NCBI RefSeq assembly: GCF_965227785.1
Contig: NZ_OZ245785.1
Location: 3,286,001 to 3,350,000 of the forward strand
DNA from: Gracilimonas sp965227785
Lineage (GTDB): Bacteria; Bacteroidota; Rhodothermia; Balneolales; Balneolaceae
DNA length: 64,000 nucleotides
Direction: 5' to 3'
A program made the position numbers and the translations under genes. Each line of letters starts with the position of its first letter. Position 1 is the stretch's first letter. The notes under the pieces were generated by a model, which saw only the letters and a list, made by a program, of their open reading frames with translations, was not told where the DNA came from and did no database searches. This document shows, one piece after another, positions 9,057 through 18,123 of the stretch.

Positions 9057-10361
9057 TTAAGCATATATACCACGCAGTTTCAGCGTTGTGGCCACCCGGT
9101 CGATGGCATACACATAAGCCGCTTGCCGGAGCGTAATACTATACTTTTCACTCACCATAAACAAGTTGTCAAATGATTCTCTCATCATTCGGTTCAACCG
9201 GCGGTTTACACGTTCTTCCGTCCAGAAATATCCGTGCCGGTCTTGTACCCATTCAAAATAGGAAACTGTTACACCGCCTGCATTTGCAAGGATGTCCGGA
9301 ATAACCATAATCCCATTTTCTTCCAGTAATTTATCAGCATTAGCTGTGACGGGACCGTTAGCACCTTCTGCTATAATCTTGGCTTTGATCTTCGATGCAT
9401 TCTCTTTATTGATCTGATCTTCTTTAGCGGCAGGAATCAAAACATCACATTCAAGTTCAAGAAGATCCTGATTACTGATGGGCTCCGCTCCGTCAAAACC
9501 TTCCAGCGAATTTCCATGCGTTTGGGAATAGCGAATCGCTTCTTCAATGTCGATACCATTCTTGTTGTAATAACCGCCGCTGATATCACTGATGGCAATT
9601 ACTTCTGCTCCCTGTTCATACATAAGCTGAGCCGAAACAGAACCCACATTTCCGAAGCCCTGTACTACAACCGTTGTGTTACTTGGGGAAATACGTAGTT
9701 TACCTAAGGCTGCCAGCGTACAGGTTACCACTCCACGGCCGGTGGCTTCTTTACGGCCTTTTGAACCGCCGAGAATAATAGGTTTTCCGGTAACCACAGC
9801 ATTTTCTGTTTTCTTCTGTTTCATACTGTAGGTGTCCATAATCCACGCCATCACCTGCTCGTTGGTGTTCATGTCAGGGGCGGGGATGTCACGGTCGGGA
9901 CCAAACACGTCCAGCATGTTAGCAGTGTATCGCCGGGTGAGTCGTTCCAGTTCAGCCTGGGACAAGTTCTTTGGGTTTACCCGAACGCCACCTTTAGCTC
10001 CGCCAAAGGGAACATTAACAACGGCACATTTCCATGTCATCCAGGCGGCAAGTGCTTTTACTTCGTCGATGGTTACGTCTTCAGAATACCGGATTCCACC
10101 TTTGGATGGCCCAAGAATACTGTTATGAATTACGCGGTATCCTTCAAATACTTCGATACGTCCATCATCCATAGTAACCGGGATGGAAACCATGACCACC
10201 TTTTCGGGACTGGATAAATATTTAAAAACACCTTCATCTAAATCGAGAATTTCTGCTGCGAACCGAAAGCGCTCCATCATGGAAGCAAAAGGAGAGTCGT
10301 GAGCAATATGAGGAACCGGTTCTTTGTAATAGCCGCTGGCAATAGAGTCTTTTGTGGACAT
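9057..10361 (-). CDS. Glu/Leu/Phe/Val-type amino acid dehydrogenase, likely glutamate dehydrogenase
   Basis: This 434-residue enzyme is expected to interconvert glutamate and 2-oxoglutarate plus ammonia using NAD(P). The substrate-binding domain has GPSKGGIRY and the catalytic-lysine segment PFGGAKGGVRV, followed by DIPAPDMNTNEQVMAW. The Rossmann domain carries VQGFGNVGS. Length and motifs match hexameric GDH. A good TAnnTTTG-type promoter lies about 50 bases upstream, and an RsbW-like gene follows in the operon. Cofactor preference cannot be told by eye. Leucine or phenylalanine dehydrogenase is less likely given the length. Confidence 0.93.
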   Translation of the reverse strand: MSTKDSIASGYYKEPVPHIAHDSPFASMMERFRFAAEILDLDEGVFKYLSSPEKVVMVSIPVTMDDGRIEVFEGYRVIHNSILGPSKGGIRYSEDVTIDEVKALAAWMTWKCAVVNVPFGGAKGGVRVNPKNLSQAELERLTRRYTANMLDVFGPDRDIPAPDMNTNEQVMAWIMDTYSMKQKKTENAVVTGKPIILGGSKGRKEATGRGVVTCTLAALGKLRISPSNTTVVVQGFGNVGSVSAQLMYEQGAEVIAISDISGGYYNKNGIDIEEAIRYSQTHGNSLEGFDGAEPISNQDLLELECDVLIPAAKEDQINKENASKIKAKIIAEGANGPVTANADKLLEENGIMVIPDILANAGGVTVSYFEWVQDRHGYFWTEERVNRRLNRMMRESFDNLFMVSEKYSITLRQAAYVYAIDRVATTLKLRGIYA

Positions 10362-10410
10362 CGTCTGTATTTGATGGTTTTGTAGCTTGAATCGCTCAAA
10401 AAAGCGGTTC

Positions 10411-10437
10411 CAAATATAAAAGGAATATGGAAAACAA
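10411..10437 (-). promoter_or_regulatory. Bacteroidota-type promoter of the glutamate dehydrogenase gene
   Basis: On the minus strand TATATTTG (10411-10418) matches the -7 consensus TAnnTTTG at 8 of 8 positions. A TTG lies 16 bases upstream at 10435-10437. The inferred transcript start is near 10404, giving a leader of roughly 40 bases before the ATG at 10361. Confidence 0.5.
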
Positions 10438-10478
10438 GTATAACTTTATATGAAAAAGACGGTGAAATTTTGGCAGAT

Positions 10479-11486
10479 TCAGAACTTCATGGACAACGAT
10501 AAAGCAGGTGCGGTTTGTCCGGAGGAGGGATCATAAAGTTGGGTCGCCGAAACGTTAAACTTTGAGGGTTCTTCTTTTTGAGGAGCACTGAAAAACCGAA
10601 AGCTGTTATAAATTAAGGATGCAGTACCTACAGCAATATTTGCTATGGAGAGTTGTGTGCGAGCCTTATTTGTATAGGTGGTTGTAGTGGTCCAGCATAT
10701 GCAAGGTTGTTCGGGAGCCGGTGAAGAAGTTTCTGAATATCGGTTATCAAGGTTTACCAGGCCCAAAGTGAGGGAAGCAGCTCCAAGTGCAGAATTAAAT
10801 ACAGAAATTTTCTTGATATCGGACGGTGAGTTATTCGTAAGCAGGCTATAACTCAATGCACCTAATTGAGCTCCGGCCAACAGAGAAGAGCCTATGGCAT
10901 ATTCCGTTTCTATGTTATTACGGTTTACTTTATTTTCTATAGGACCATAGAAGGGCTGAATCATAGCAGCTTCTTTTTGGGTAAGCCCGTTTTCAGCCAG
11001 CCAGCCGTTGATAAGTTTCGGGTCAATATCTTTAATGTAGTCAAATTTATGATCCCGGTTTATTCTTTGGGCAGCTTCGAGTCCTTTGGTTCTTGCAATC
11101 AAGTATCCTACGGCACACAGGTTCCCATCCCGATCAATAAAAACAGGTCTTCGATTTTTAAAATGGTGGTTCTGAGGAAACTCTCCGGCATCTATGTACT
11201 CTTTAAGTAAAGTGATTATGTGCTTTCTGTTTTTCTCCTGATCGGTATTCAGGTGATGCGTTTCGGTATCTTTGAGGATTTCTATTACATATTGAAGGTG
11301 CGTTTTAATCCGGGTTTCTTCAGAAACGGAAGCGTCCACCTCAACTCCGAATTCTTTCTCATAACTGATATCACCAATAACGCCGTTGACGGTGTTAAGG
11401 TGAAATTCAGGTTTCTGATTTTGGGAAGAGAAACTCCCGACAATTATTAACAGGGCAGATGCTATAGGAAGGAGGATACGAAGCAT
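10479..11486 (-). CDS. Secreted protein with conserved CAVGYL motif, function unknown
   Basis: This 335-residue protein has an N-terminal signal peptide or anchor (about residues 3-20). Its middle section (about residues 75-175) carries RRPVFIDRDGNLCAVGYLI, then helices and LINGWLAENGLT. I recall this arrangement as recurring in secreted proteins of Bacteroidota and Myxococcota but cannot name it. The C-terminal half has two weakly hydrophobic, glycine- and alanine-rich stretches (about 195-240 and 275-300). A short CICW segment separates them. It stands alone. The start is the ATG at 11484-11486. No enzyme motif is visible. Confidence 0.7.
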   Translation of the reverse strand: MLRILLPIASALLIIVGSFSSQNQKPEFHLNTVNGVIGDISYEKEFGVEVDASVSEETRIKTHLQYVIEILKDTETHHLNTDQEKNRKHIITLLKEYIDAGEFPQNHHFKNRRPVFIDRDGNLCAVGYLIARTKGLEAAQRINRDHKFDYIKDIDPKLINGWLAENGLTQKEAAMIQPFYGPIENKVNRNNIETEYAIGSSLLAGAQLGALSYSLLTNNSPSDIKKISVFNSALGAASLTLGLVNLDNRYSETSSPAPEQPCICWTTTTTYTNKARTQLSIANIAVGTASLIYNSFRFFSAPQKEEPSKFNVSATQLYDPSSGQTAPALSLSMKF

Positions 11487-11697
11487 GACAGTGCATTAAT
11501 TACATTGATTGCCATTAAATAAAAGAGTTTGCACGATGAAATCAAATAGCATGGCCATGTGATTTTCAAGCCCTTAACCCCTAAAACAGCCATTGTTATA
11601 AAATTGTTAAGTATCGGGCATTTTAGCTTCTCGTAACACTGTCTTAACATGAACTTAGTACCCTTGGGGCAAATATTCAGCACACAAACTCAAATCA

Positions 11698-12825
11698 ATG
11701 TCAAATACACAATCTAACGGAAGTGAACAAAGCCCAATGGAACGGTTAATACCAACGGGTTTTTACGATGTAATTAAACAGGAACGAATATTTATAGGCC
11801 TTATAGGTCTTTTCTTCTTTATCTCAGGAGTCGTTTTTCCTTACGCAGAACTGGCCATGTGGGTCGGTTTTATTTTTGCCGGTTATTCGGCCATTGCTAA
11901 CGACAGTATCCAAACCATTGGTACCTTTCTGGCATCCAATATGGATAAAAAATGGTGGGTGCTTTGGTTATGGATCGGAGGTATTTTCCTGGTAACCGTT
12001 TCGGTAAGCTGGTATATATTTGACGGGGATGTTACCTATCAAAGGCTGACATCAAAAGGGTTTTCGGAAGCTCCGACTGAGTTTTCATTTCTCCAGGTGG
12101 CAGCGCCTGTATTCTTGTTGATATTGACCCGCATGCGGATGCCGGTTTCAACCACCTTCTTACTGTTAAGCTGTTTCGCCACATCTGCTGAAGGTATTAC
12201 CTCGGTTCTTGGTAAAAGTTTGCAGGGATATGGAATCGCCCTGGTAACCGGACTTGTGGTATGGTTGATCGTTACAAATACTATTGAGAAGAGATTTAAG
12301 GGAGAACCCAAAAAATTCTGGGTTCCTTTGCAGTGGATTATTTCGGGTACACTTTGGGCTGTATGGGTAATGCAGGATGCTGCCAACATCGCTGTGTATC
12401 TTCCGCGATCGTTAGATTTTAGTCAATTCCTCGGATTTGCACTCTTTATTTTCTTTGGTCTCGGACTGCTGTTCTACCTGAGAGGAGATAAGATTCAGGA
12501 AATTGTAACCGAGAAATCGCGGGTAACCGATGTCCGTTCTGCAACCATTATTGATTTTGTGTATGCCATTCTGTTGGTGTACAAGCTCACGATCAGTACG
12601 GTACCGATGAGTACTACCTGGGTATTCCTGGGGCTGCTTGCCGGGCGAGAAATCGGAATGAGTATCATGGACGGAAAAGAAAAAGGACGACCTATGGGTA
12701 AAGTATTCGGTATGGCCTTTAAGGACCTGAGCTATGCTTTAATAGGTCTGGCCGTATCCATTATACTGGCAATCTCTATCAATGATGAAGTGCGGGATCA
12801 GTTGTTAGGAATGATTGGCTATTGA
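11698..12825 (+). CDS. Multi-pass membrane protein, PiT (phosphate transporter)-like
   Basis: This 375-residue inner-membrane protein has about nine or ten hydrophobic segments. Two internally related motifs resemble the duplicated signature of PiT phosphate/sodium permeases: a segment IANDSIQTIGTFL near residue 67, and PVSTTF (about residue 148) echoed by PMSTTW (about residue 302). The usual PiT wording is GANDxxNAxGT and P(V/I)STTH, so the match is partial; the histidine after STT is replaced in both repeats. It is a single gene with its own terminator. Transport of phosphate or another anion is an inference. A general conserved membrane protein is the fallback. Confidence 0.75.
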   Translation: MSNTQSNGSEQSPMERLIPTGFYDVIKQERIFIGLIGLFFFISGVVFPYAELAMWVGFIFAGYSAIANDSIQTIGTFLASNMDKKWWVLWLWIGGIFLVTVSVSWYIFDGDVTYQRLTSKGFSEAPTEFSFLQVAAPVFLLILTRMRMPVSTTFLLLSCFATSAEGITSVLGKSLQGYGIALVTGLVVWLIVTNTIEKRFKGEPKKFWVPLQWIISGTLWAVWVMQDAANIAVYLPRSLDFSQFLGFALFIFFGLGLLFYLRGDKIQEIVTEKSRVTDVRSATIIDFVYAILLVYKLTISTVPMSTTWVFLGLLAGREIGMSIMDGKEKGRPMGKVFGMAFKDLSYALIGLAVSIILAISINDEVRDQLLGMIGY

Positions 12826-12850
12826 TATTTAAAGTCAAATACCTCATACT

Positions 12851-12886
12851 AAGGCGTGCTTGCATCAGCGAGCATGCCTTTTTTTT
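12851..12886 (+). terminator. Rho-independent terminator after the PiT-like gene
   Basis: AAGGCGTGCT (12851-12860) pairs with AGCATGCCTT (12871-12880) with one G-T wobble, and a run of T to 12886 follows. It lies 25 bases past the stop codon at 12825. Confidence 0.88.
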
Positions 12887-12959
12887 GTTTCATACTCTGC
12901 ATTCTTCATGAAAGTACATAACTGAAAATATCATCAACAGAACGTAAACCGGATGCACT

Positions 12960-13460
12960 ATGAACGCCAATGTGTTAGTTCTAAATCAAGACTACCAGCC
13001 GCTTAGTATTTGTTCCGTACAGCGGTCCATGAAACTGATCTTTCTTGAGAAAGCGGAGCTTCTTCATGATGATCCGGAAAAAGAGGTGCGTACTCCCCGG
13101 GAATCCTTTCAGTTCCCTTCAGTAATCAGGTTGAGAAACTACATTCGCGTTCCCTATACCAAAATTGTGCTTTCCCGAAGAAATGTAATGCGCCGTGATG
13201 ATTTCACCTGCCAGTATTGTGGTAAAAAATCAAGCCTTACTATCGATCATATTATCCCGAAAAGCAGGGGCGGTAAAGATACCTGGGAGAACCTGACCAC
13301 GGCTTGCGATAAATGTAACGTGCATAAAGGAAATCGTACTCCGAAAGAGGCTCGTATGCCGCTGAAGAAAAAGCCGTACCGACCTATTCCTATCACTTTT
13401 TTCCGGGACTCCAATGGTGGTGTGCAAGAACCCTGGAAACCCTATCTGTATATGACTTAA
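12960..13460 (+). CDS. HNH endonuclease family protein
   Basis: This 166-residue protein has a zinc-finger HNH nuclease domain in its C-terminal half. CxxC pairs at Cys84/Cys87 and Cys116/Cys119 frame the catalytic Asp96-His97 (TIDHIIP), Asn111 and Asn120. The N-terminal part (NANVLVLNQDYQPL, then a basic beta-rich region) is characteristic of a widespread chromosomal HNH family found in many phyla without a restriction partner. Its biological substrate is not established. It stands between the PiT-like gene and mnmA, with no toxin or phage genes nearby, so it is probably a core-genome nuclease and not a mobile homing enzyme. Confidence 0.9.
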   Translation: MNANVLVLNQDYQPLSICSVQRSMKLIFLEKAELLHDDPEKEVRTPRESFQFPSVIRLRNYIRVPYTKIVLSRRNVMRRDDFTCQYCGKKSSLTIDHIIPKSRGGKDTWENLTTACDKCNVHKGNRTPKEARMPLKKKPYRPIPITFFRDSNGGVQEPWKPYLYMT

Positions 13461-13468
13461 TAAACACC

Positions 13469-13538
13469 GAACAAGAAACTCCCAACGCTGAACATCTAAG
13501 TTCAAAGCTGAATGTTCGATGTTCCTTGTTCAATGTTC
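13469..13538. repeat. Imperfect inverted repeat of GAACAAG/ATGTTC type
   Basis: The spacer between the HNH gene and mnmA contains GAACAAG...GCTGAACAT facing GAATGTTCGATGTTCCTTGTTC. The arms are partly complementary with several mismatches. It looks like a degenerate copy of a dispersed intergenic palindrome. No coding potential is seen. Confidence 0.5.
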
Positions 13539-13620
13539 TTCCGGCTCTGTCAACCGTCCTGAAAAAGCCTTATCTTTAGAGTTCATTTAACGTCAAGAAG
13601 TATTTTTAAACTTCCTTTCT

Positions 13621-14751
13621 ATGAGTAAAAAAGGCAGAGTATTAGTAGCCATGAGTGGTGGTGTTGATTCATCCGTTGCAGCTGTAATGCTGCAGGAGCA
13701 GGGCTATGAAGTGATCGGTATTACCATGAAAACCTGGGATTATCACCGGAGCGGCGGAAATTCAGATAAAGAGACCGGCTGTTGTACGGTAGAGTCTATG
13801 AATGATGCCCGTCATATTGCGGTAAATCATGGCTTCAAGCATTTTATCGTTGATATCCGCGAAGAGTTCGGGGACTGGGTTATCGATCGCTTTGTGGATG
13901 ATTACCTGGGAGGGAGAACCCCAAACCCATGTGTACTTTGTAATACCCATATCAAGTGGGCGGCTTTGCTGAAAAGAGCGGACAACCTGGGCTGTGATTT
14001 TATTGCCACAGGACATTATGCGAAAGTACGGGAGGAAAACGGACGCTATGTAATTTCACGCGGACATGATCCCAAAAAAGATCAGTCGTATGCCCTGTGG
14101 GGAGTGGCTCAAAAACACTTAGCGCGTACCATTTTTCCTCTTGGAAATTATCCCAAAACAGAAATTCGGCAGATTGCTGAAGACCATGGATTACTGAATG
14201 TGGCGAACAAACCGGATTCCTATGAAATCTGCTTTGTTCCTGATGATGATTATCGGCGCTTCCTCAGAGATCATGTGGATGGACTCGAAGAGCGGGTGTC
14301 CGGAGGTAAGTTTGTGGATAAAGACGGTAACGTTGTTGGCGAGCATGAAGGCTATCCATTTTATACCATCGGTCAGCGGCGGGGACTGGATTTAGCTATG
14401 GGCAAACCGGTGTACGTAACGCACATCGATCCGGCTACGAATACCATTACTATCGGGGAGAAGGAAGACCTGGTAAGCTCCACGCTTATTGCCGGGGAAA
14501 TGAACCTCATCAAGTACGATAAAATCCCGGAAGACGATATGGAGATAACGGGAGCCATCCGCTATAATGATGATGGTGCTATTGGTCAGCTTACCCAAAT
14601 CAGTGACAATGAAATGAAAGTTCACTTTCCGGCCGGAAGGGAAGCCATCACTCCCGGACAGGCTATTGTCTGTTACGAAGGCGATGATGTAGTTGCTGGT
14701 GGCTGGATTAAAAAAGTGAGTGTGGGTATGGATGATTTAATCCCCGCCTGA
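13621..14751 (+). CDS. mnmA: tRNA-specific 2-thiouridylase MnmA
   Basis: This 376-residue enzyme makes the 2-thio group of wobble uridine 34 in tRNAs for Lys, Glu and Gln, using ATP and relayed sulfur. The PP-loop SGGVDSS lies at residues 12-18. The catalytic cysteine Cys104 is in PNPCVLCN, and the second, persulfide-forming Cys204 is in YEICFVP. YTIGQRRGL of the central domain and a C-terminal beta-barrel follow. Both active-site cysteines are present, so it should be functional. It is a single gene preceded by a repeat-bearing spacer, and a DUF4412 gene lies 70 bases downstream. Confidence 0.97.
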   Translation: MSKKGRVLVAMSGGVDSSVAAVMLQEQGYEVIGITMKTWDYHRSGGNSDKETGCCTVESMNDARHIAVNHGFKHFIVDIREEFGDWVIDRFVDDYLGGRTPNPCVLCNTHIKWAALLKRADNLGCDFIATGHYAKVREENGRYVISRGHDPKKDQSYALWGVAQKHLARTIFPLGNYPKTEIRQIAEDHGLLNVANKPDSYEICFVPDDDYRRFLRDHVDGLEERVSGGKFVDKDGNVVGEHEGYPFYTIGQRRGLDLAMGKPVYVTHIDPATNTITIGEKEDLVSSTLIAGEMNLIKYDKIPEDDMEITGAIRYNDDGAIGQLTQISDNEMKVHFPAGREAITPGQAIVCYEGDDVVAGGWIKKVSVGMDDLIPA

Positions 14752-14821
14752 TATATTCTCACGAAACAACTCTATTCCTGAGGCGTTAAACTACTCGTCA
14801 TTCAATCAACAAAAAAGGACT

Positions 14822-15580
14822 ATGAACACAAGACGACTATTCAGTACTGCATTATTTTTATTGGCCACTCTGTACTCCTCCGCTGCTTTTGCTCAGTTTG
14901 AAGGACATATTACCATGAACCTCTACGGTGAGAATAACGGACAGAAAGAGGTGAGCGAGCTAAACCTCTACGCTACGGCTGATCGGATCATGATTAAAGG
15001 AGAGGAGAGCCTGGAAGTGATGGGTAAAGTAAGTGCCGGTGGATTACTGATCCGAAATGATATGAAGGATTTCATCATCATGACCGAAAAGGATAAAGCT
15101 TTGCAGGCGACTAAAACCGGTATTGAGTCTCTTGTTGAAATGGTGTTCAGCTGGGCCGGAGAATCAGAAAGCTCTTCATCGGATACCCCGGAAGCAGAAT
15201 ATGAGTACACCGATCGTACGAAAACTATCCTGGGATATGAAACTACCGAATTGATTGTCAGAAGTACGGAAGATCCTGAAAATTACCTTTCCGTATGGCT
15301 GACTCCGGGTATCGACATCAACTGGGGAATGCTGGCTGAGCCGTGGAAGGGGATGCCTAAAGACATTGACAAAGAACTAAATGGCATGTCTCAGGACGTG
15401 ATTTTTAAAGGCAAGAACTTCCCGCTGATGATTGAAGTGGTGGAAGGAGATGAGCGACAAGTTGTAATGGACGTGAAGAATGTAAATCGTTCAAGTATCG
15501 CCAAAGCCATGGTGGAAGTTCCATCCGGCGTGCAACTGATCAGCTTGCAGGAGTATATTTTCAGTATGATGATGGAGTGA
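14822..15580 (+). CDS. Secreted DUF4412-type protein
   Basis: This 252-residue protein has a clear signal peptide (MNTRRLFSTALFLLATLYSS...AFAQ, cleavage near residue 25). The mature part starts FEGHITMNLYGEN, then LYATADRIMIKG and TKTILGYETTELIV. This pattern is typical of the DUF4412 family of periplasmic or outer-membrane-associated beta-sheet proteins, whose function is unknown. It lacks a lipobox. The gene ends close to a perfect hairpin shared with the convergent CHRD gene. Confidence 0.8.
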   Translation: MNTRRLFSTALFLLATLYSSAAFAQFEGHITMNLYGENNGQKEVSELNLYATADRIMIKGEESLEVMGKVSAGGLLIRNDMKDFIIMTEKDKALQATKTGIESLVEMVFSWAGESESSSSDTPEAEYEYTDRTKTILGYETTELIVRSTEDPENYLSVWLTPGIDINWGMLAEPWKGMPKDIDKELNGMSQDVIFKGKNFPLMIEVVEGDERQVVMDVKNVNRSSIAKAMVEVPSGVQLISLQEYIFSMMME

Positions 15581-15609
15581 TTTTCTCCGGATATTAAAGA
15601 GAATAAAGA

Positions 15610-15645
15610 AAGGCGCTGTTCACTTAAGAACAGCGCCTTTTTTGT
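15610..15645. terminator. Bidirectional hairpin terminator
   Basis: A perfect 12-bp stem AAGGCGCTGTTC / GAACAGCGCCTT (15610-15621 and 15628-15639) with a 6-base loop is followed by T residues on the plus strand. An A-rich stretch before it gives a T-containing tail on the minus strand. It sits between the converging DUF4412 and CHRD genes. Confidence 0.9.
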
Positions 15646-15665
15646 TGAGGTATAAGCTGTTGAGC

Positions 15666-17951
15666 TTATTTAATAAGTGTCATTTGCTTGGTCAGTGTCT
15701 GTCCGTTTGCCTGTAAGCGGTAAATGTAAATACCGGACGCTAATGCGCTGGCATCAAAGTTTACCGAATGATCACCGGCACTGAATCGCTCGTTGGCAAC
15801 TACGGCAACTTCTTGTCCCAGCATGTTATACACAGTCAGGGAAGCCTGGCCTGCTTCAGCAAGGGAGAAGTTAATACTGGTAGTTGGGTTGAACGGATTC
15901 GGGTAGTTTTGTCCTAATTCAAATCTCTCGGGAGTTCCGGAGAAGATATCTTCATTGGACGTTACCGTTCCTCGTTCAACATTTGCTGAGCGTGGTTCGC
16001 TTGAAGCTTCATCGCTACCATCGGTGGCAATCACGCGGTGGTAAACCGTTGTTGAAGCTCCAACGTCAACACCAAGATCGGCAAGCAGTGTATCCAGAGC
16101 GCCGAAAGTGGTTTCAAAAGAAGTGGAAGCACCTACATTGGCATTCACTACAACATTACTGAATGTTGCATCTGTGGATAGCTGCCAGATGTAAGCCAGT
16201 TCGTTACCGTTAGTATCCGTTGCGGCTTCCCAGGTTGCTTCAAAAGCAGTGGAAGCTTCACCTTCAAGGGAAAGGGTAACATCGTCAGCCGGTCCGGTTA
16301 GCATCGGTGCAGATGGAGTGAAATTGGAAGAAAACAGTACTTGTCCTCTCAATTCTCCTGCATTAAAATTCTCGGAATGCACGTTTACATACATGCCTTC
16401 TTCAAAAAGGGTGGTTTGTTGCTCCGCAGATAAAGTAAACATGTTGTCGGATGCAACCATGGTTCCTGCAGTATCATTTTCACTCAGGGTGATATCCAGT
16501 CCAAAAGCTACTCCACCGTTGGCATCAACACTGCCTGAGTGCAAGTGACCGCTGGTACCGGCAATCTCAATAGCTGAGCTGCTTAATCCTTCAAATCCAC
16601 CGCTTACCATAATGTTGCCATTACTCATAAACTCTACGGCAGCTGCGCCGAAAGCATCACTCATAATAGGCTGTACTTCATGTACGCCGGATAAGTTGGT
16701 GTGAAAGTATGCGGCTGCATCTCCCATCACTTGTCCGCGGATTTCGCCGGCAGGATTTTCAACACTATGCACATTTACATACATATTGCGGGCAAATAAA
16801 GCCGTTTTCTGCTCGGCAGTAAGGGTGTATTCGTTGTTTGTTGCAGAATAAGTTGCTGCTGTAAGTTCTGCATTAACGTCCGCATCCAGTGTAATAGCTA
16901 CACCGCCATTCTGTCCGGCATGACCTACGTGCAGGTGAGATCCTACTTGTGCATTAAAGGAAGATTCCAATCCGGCAAAAGAACCGGTTACAATTAGCGT
17001 GTCATTGTGTACTTCCAATACGGCAGATCCTGCAGCATCAGTAGTAGCTGAGGGAATCTCTGCACTTCCTGAAAGTTGTGCAAAAAAGGTAGTTGAAGCA
17101 GCCGGAACTACTTGTCCGCGTAACTCGCCACCTGCATACGCTGTGGTATGGATGTTGGTGTAGAAATTACGATTCATCAACGCTGTTTTTTGCTCAGCGG
17201 TAAGTTCAAACCGGTTATCGGATGCAAGATAAACACCAGATCGATTATCAGCGGCTACATCTGCATCTAAAGTAATAGCAATGGAGCCATTTGATCCTGC
17301 TGGTGCAATGTGAAGGTGAGAACCACCGGCAACATTGGCATCAAAATCTCCTTCAAGATTTGCGAAAGAACCGGATACGAATAAGGAATCTCCAACCAGT
17401 TCAAATATTAATGAACCGCTTGCCATTGTTTTGGCTGCAGGCACTTCAAAAGCACCAGAAAGATTAGACCTAAAGTGCGCATCGGCTTCGGGTGCAAGTT
17501 GTCCTCGGAGTTCACCGGATGCATAGTTTTCTGAGTGGATATTCACATATAATCCTCTCATCATCAGGGTATCAACCTGTCCGGAGGTAAGCGTGAAGGT
17601 GTTTTCTGAACCTACAAAGGCTCCGCCCTGGCTGTCTCCGTCAGCGTTTATAGTTAATGGGAAAAGTACGGCACCACTTTCTCCCGCCATACCGGTATGG
17701 ATATGAGCTCCTCCGGCAATATCGGTTGCTATGGCACTGCTCAGGTTATCGAACGAGCCTTCTACAACCAGTTCATTCCCGTTTAGCGTTGCGGTTACTG
17801 AACCGCTGGCCATGGAAGTAATAGGGGTGGCTTCGTTACTTCCGCTTAGTTGTGCTTCGAATACTGTTTGTGCGTTTGAGAAGGAGGTCAATCCAAACAT
17901 CAGTAAACACAAAGCAGTTAAAAAAGATGGTAACTGTTTTAGCGTCTTCAT
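15666..17951 (-). CDS. Secreted four-CHRD-domain protein with type IX sorting domain
   Basis: This 761-residue extracellular protein has a signal peptide to about residue 27. Four CHRD repeats of about 125 residues follow (about 30-150, 157-280, 285-405 and 413-537). Each carries a (G)xHLHxGxAGxxG-like segment and ends (Y/N)xxGELRGQ. A fibronectin-like beta domain (about 545-660) comes next. The C-terminal 80 residues form a type A T9SS sorting domain (NYPNPFNPTTSI, LGQEVAVV, SGIYIYRL). CHRD domains are named from chordin and their bacterial function is unknown. It is expected to be exported and cell-surface attached. A SigK/RskA-type pair lies directly upstream on the same strand and may control it. 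Confidence 0.92.
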   Translation of the reverse strand: MKTLKQLPSFLTALCLLMFGLTSFSNAQTVFEAQLSGSNEATPITSMASGSVTATLNGNELVVEGSFDNLSSAIATDIAGGAHIHTGMAGESGAVLFPLTINADGDSQGGAFVGSENTFTLTSGQVDTLMMRGLYVNIHSENYASGELRGQLAPEADAHFRSNLSGAFEVPAAKTMASGSLIFELVGDSLFVSGSFANLEGDFDANVAGGSHLHIAPAGSNGSIAITLDADVAADNRSGVYLASDNRFELTAEQKTALMNRNFYTNIHTTAYAGGELRGQVVPAASTTFFAQLSGSAEIPSATTDAAGSAVLEVHNDTLIVTGSFAGLESSFNAQVGSHLHVGHAGQNGGVAITLDADVNAELTAATYSATNNEYTLTAEQKTALFARNMYVNVHSVENPAGEIRGQVMGDAAAYFHTNLSGVHEVQPIMSDAFGAAAVEFMSNGNIMVSGGFEGLSSSAIEIAGTSGHLHSGSVDANGGVAFGLDITLSENDTAGTMVASDNMFTLSAEQQTTLFEEGMYVNVHSENFNAGELRGQVLFSSNFTPSAPMLTGPADDVTLSLEGEASTAFEATWEAATDTNGNELAYIWQLSTDATFSNVVVNANVGASTSFETTFGALDTLLADLGVDVGASTTVYHRVIATDGSDEASSEPRSANVERGTVTSNEDIFSGTPERFELGQNYPNPFNPTTSINFSLAEAGQASLTVYNMLGQEVAVVANERFSAGDHSVNFDASALASGIYIYRLQANGQTLTKQMTLIK

Positions 17952-18123
17952 TTGATTTAGTTTTTATTAGAAATTATAAACCCGTAAAGGGTCTTCGTTC
18001 TCTTGACTAATCTATACGAGATAAATCGCCGTACAGATTGTTTTGTACTAAATCAAAGAAGTGTGGGCGGATAAAGTTTCGTATTTACCCGCGGATAAAA
18101 TTATTCTAATGTGGTGCTGTGGA

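Noticed and set aside
12960..13460. HNH gene as a group I intron or homing endonuclease
   Set aside because: It is a stand-alone gene of a widespread chromosomal family with no intron boundaries or interrupted host gene.
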